The notes under the pieces are model-generated. The model was not told where the DNA came from. It saw nothing but the letters and a program-made list of their open reading frames with translations, and made no database searches. A stretch of DNA of 6,107 nt from positions 1 through 6,107 of the forward strand of contig JAEYRW010000176.1 in the NCBI GenBank assembly GCA_023435435.1, written 5' to 3'. Both the position numbers and the translations under genes were made by a program. The DNA is from Bacillota bacterium (lineage in GTDB: Bacteria > Bacillota > Clostridia > Christensenellales > Aristaeellaceae). This document shows positions 5,848 through 6,107 of this stretch, piece after piece. Every line of letters begins with the position of its first letter. The stretch's first letter is position 1.

Positions 5848-5876
5848 ATTATATCAACAACCCTGACATTTTGCAA
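5848..5876 (-). promoter_or_regulatory. Vegetative promoter of the DUF1294-permease-GDPD unit
   Basis: On the minus strand a -35 TTGCAA (5871-5876) is followed after exactly 17 bp by a perfect -10 TATAAT (5848-5853). The predicted transcription start is near 5841, giving a leader of about 18 nt. The surrounding 5840-5892 is markedly AT-rich against the GC-rich window, as expected of a promoter. Confidence 0.82.
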
Positions 5877-5917
5877 TCACAATTTATTACGGTAACGCGC
5901 AAAAGCCAGCTAACAGA

Positions 5918-5955
5918 GCCCGTCCCGCCGGAGAGGAAACCCCGGTGGGGCGGGT
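5918..5955 (+). repeat. Long imperfect hairpin with G-U pairs on the plus strand
   Basis: Positions 5918-5931 pair with 5942-5955 to form a 14-bp stem with a 10-base loop (AGAGGAAACC). Three pairs are G-T, which pair in plus-strand RNA but become A-C mismatches in minus-strand RNA, so if it is an RNA structure it reads rightwards. It lies upstream of the minus-strand promoter at 5848-5876 and does not code for a recognisable protein. Confidence 0.55.
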
Positions 5956-6003
5956 GGGCGTGACAACTTTCGTGACCAGACAGGCTTCCCAAAAACGCAA
6001 AAA

Positions 6004-6037
6004 TCGGCCGTCCGGGGCCGGGCCCCCGGGCGGTCGA
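6004..6037 (+). repeat. Second long GC-rich hairpin
   Basis: Positions 6004-6017 pair with 6024-6037 in a 14-bp stem around CCGGGC, with two G-T pairs that again favour a plus-strand RNA. An A-rich stretch (GAAGAAAAGATAAG) follows, not a U-tract on this strand, so it is not a classical plus-strand terminator. Confidence 0.55.
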
Positions 6038-6059
6038 CGAAGAAAAGATAAGTTTTCAG

Positions 6060-6096
6060 CCCAGTCAGGGATTCTCAAGGGCCGACGGCCCTTGAG
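6060..6096 (+). repeat. Related dispersed hairpin repeat (copy C)
   Basis: The head CCCAGT (6060-6065) and GGGAT (6068-6072) matches copy B in order and spacing to within a base. It is followed by a perfect 10-bp stem CTCAAGGGCC (6074-6083), loop GAC, GGCCCTTGAG (6087-6096). Stem bases differ from copy B but remain fully complementary. The element may continue beyond the window edge. Confidence 0.6.
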
Positions 6097-6107
6097 CGGG
6101 GGTCCCG

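Noticed and set aside
5863..5890. Possible plus-strand promoter CTGACA-N16-TATTAC feeding the hairpin block
   Set aside because: Both boxes are weak, and it overlaps the -35 of the clear minus-strand promoter. AT-rich DNA easily gives such matches.
5887..6078. Minus-strand 63-codon frame in the right intergenic block
   Set aside because: It begins with TTG without a ribosome site, runs through two long hairpins, and its Pro-, Arg- and Gly-rich product looks like translated repeat DNA.

Overview
The window looks like chromosomal DNA of a GC-rich member of the Clostridia, perhaps Oscillospirales or Christensenellales. That placement rests on strong GGAGG ribosome binding sites, consensus TTGACA/TATAAT promoters, very GC-rich coding sequence, small DUF1294 and MazG-like proteins in the style of this group, and GC-rich hairpin repeats between genes. 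It is an inference; there is no rRNA or marker gene. All seven supported genes lie on the minus strand, so transcription runs from right to left.

Right part (5823 down to 2983): a promoter at 5848-5876 drives a small DUF1294 membrane protein, which overlaps a TSUP (TauE/SafE-type) permease gene by four bases. After only 34 bp comes a large secreted protein with about four bacterial Ig-like (BIG2) repeats fused to a glycerophosphodiester phosphodiesterase (GDPD) domain. No terminator is visible between the three, so they are probably one transcript. The shared purpose is not evident, but all three products act at or outside the membrane.

Middle (2982 down to 2331): an intergenic stretch with three perfect GC-rich hairpins, then a single-gene unit. 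This unit has an extended -10 promoter, a 126-residue protein of unknown function with one C-terminal membrane segment, and a clear rho-independent terminator.

Left part (2317 down to 84): a near-consensus promoter starts a tight three-gene operon. It encodes an exported DUF3887-type/alpha-beta hydrolase, a small exported protein of unknown function joined to it by an ATGA overlap, and a cytoplasmic MazG-like nucleotide pyrophosphohydrolase starting directly after the previous stop codon. A strong hairpin with a plus-strand U-tract lies just beyond the operon end.

The promoters decide several start codons. In all three units the longest open frame begins at or upstream of the predicted transcription start, and the better start lies about 15-18 nt inside the transcript behind a good Shine-Dalgarno sequence. 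The intergenic DNA carries a dispersed hairpin repeat in three related copies (left edge, middle, right edge) whose stems differ while staying self-complementary. I saw no CRISPR, tRNA, transposase, phage gene or recognisable defence system.
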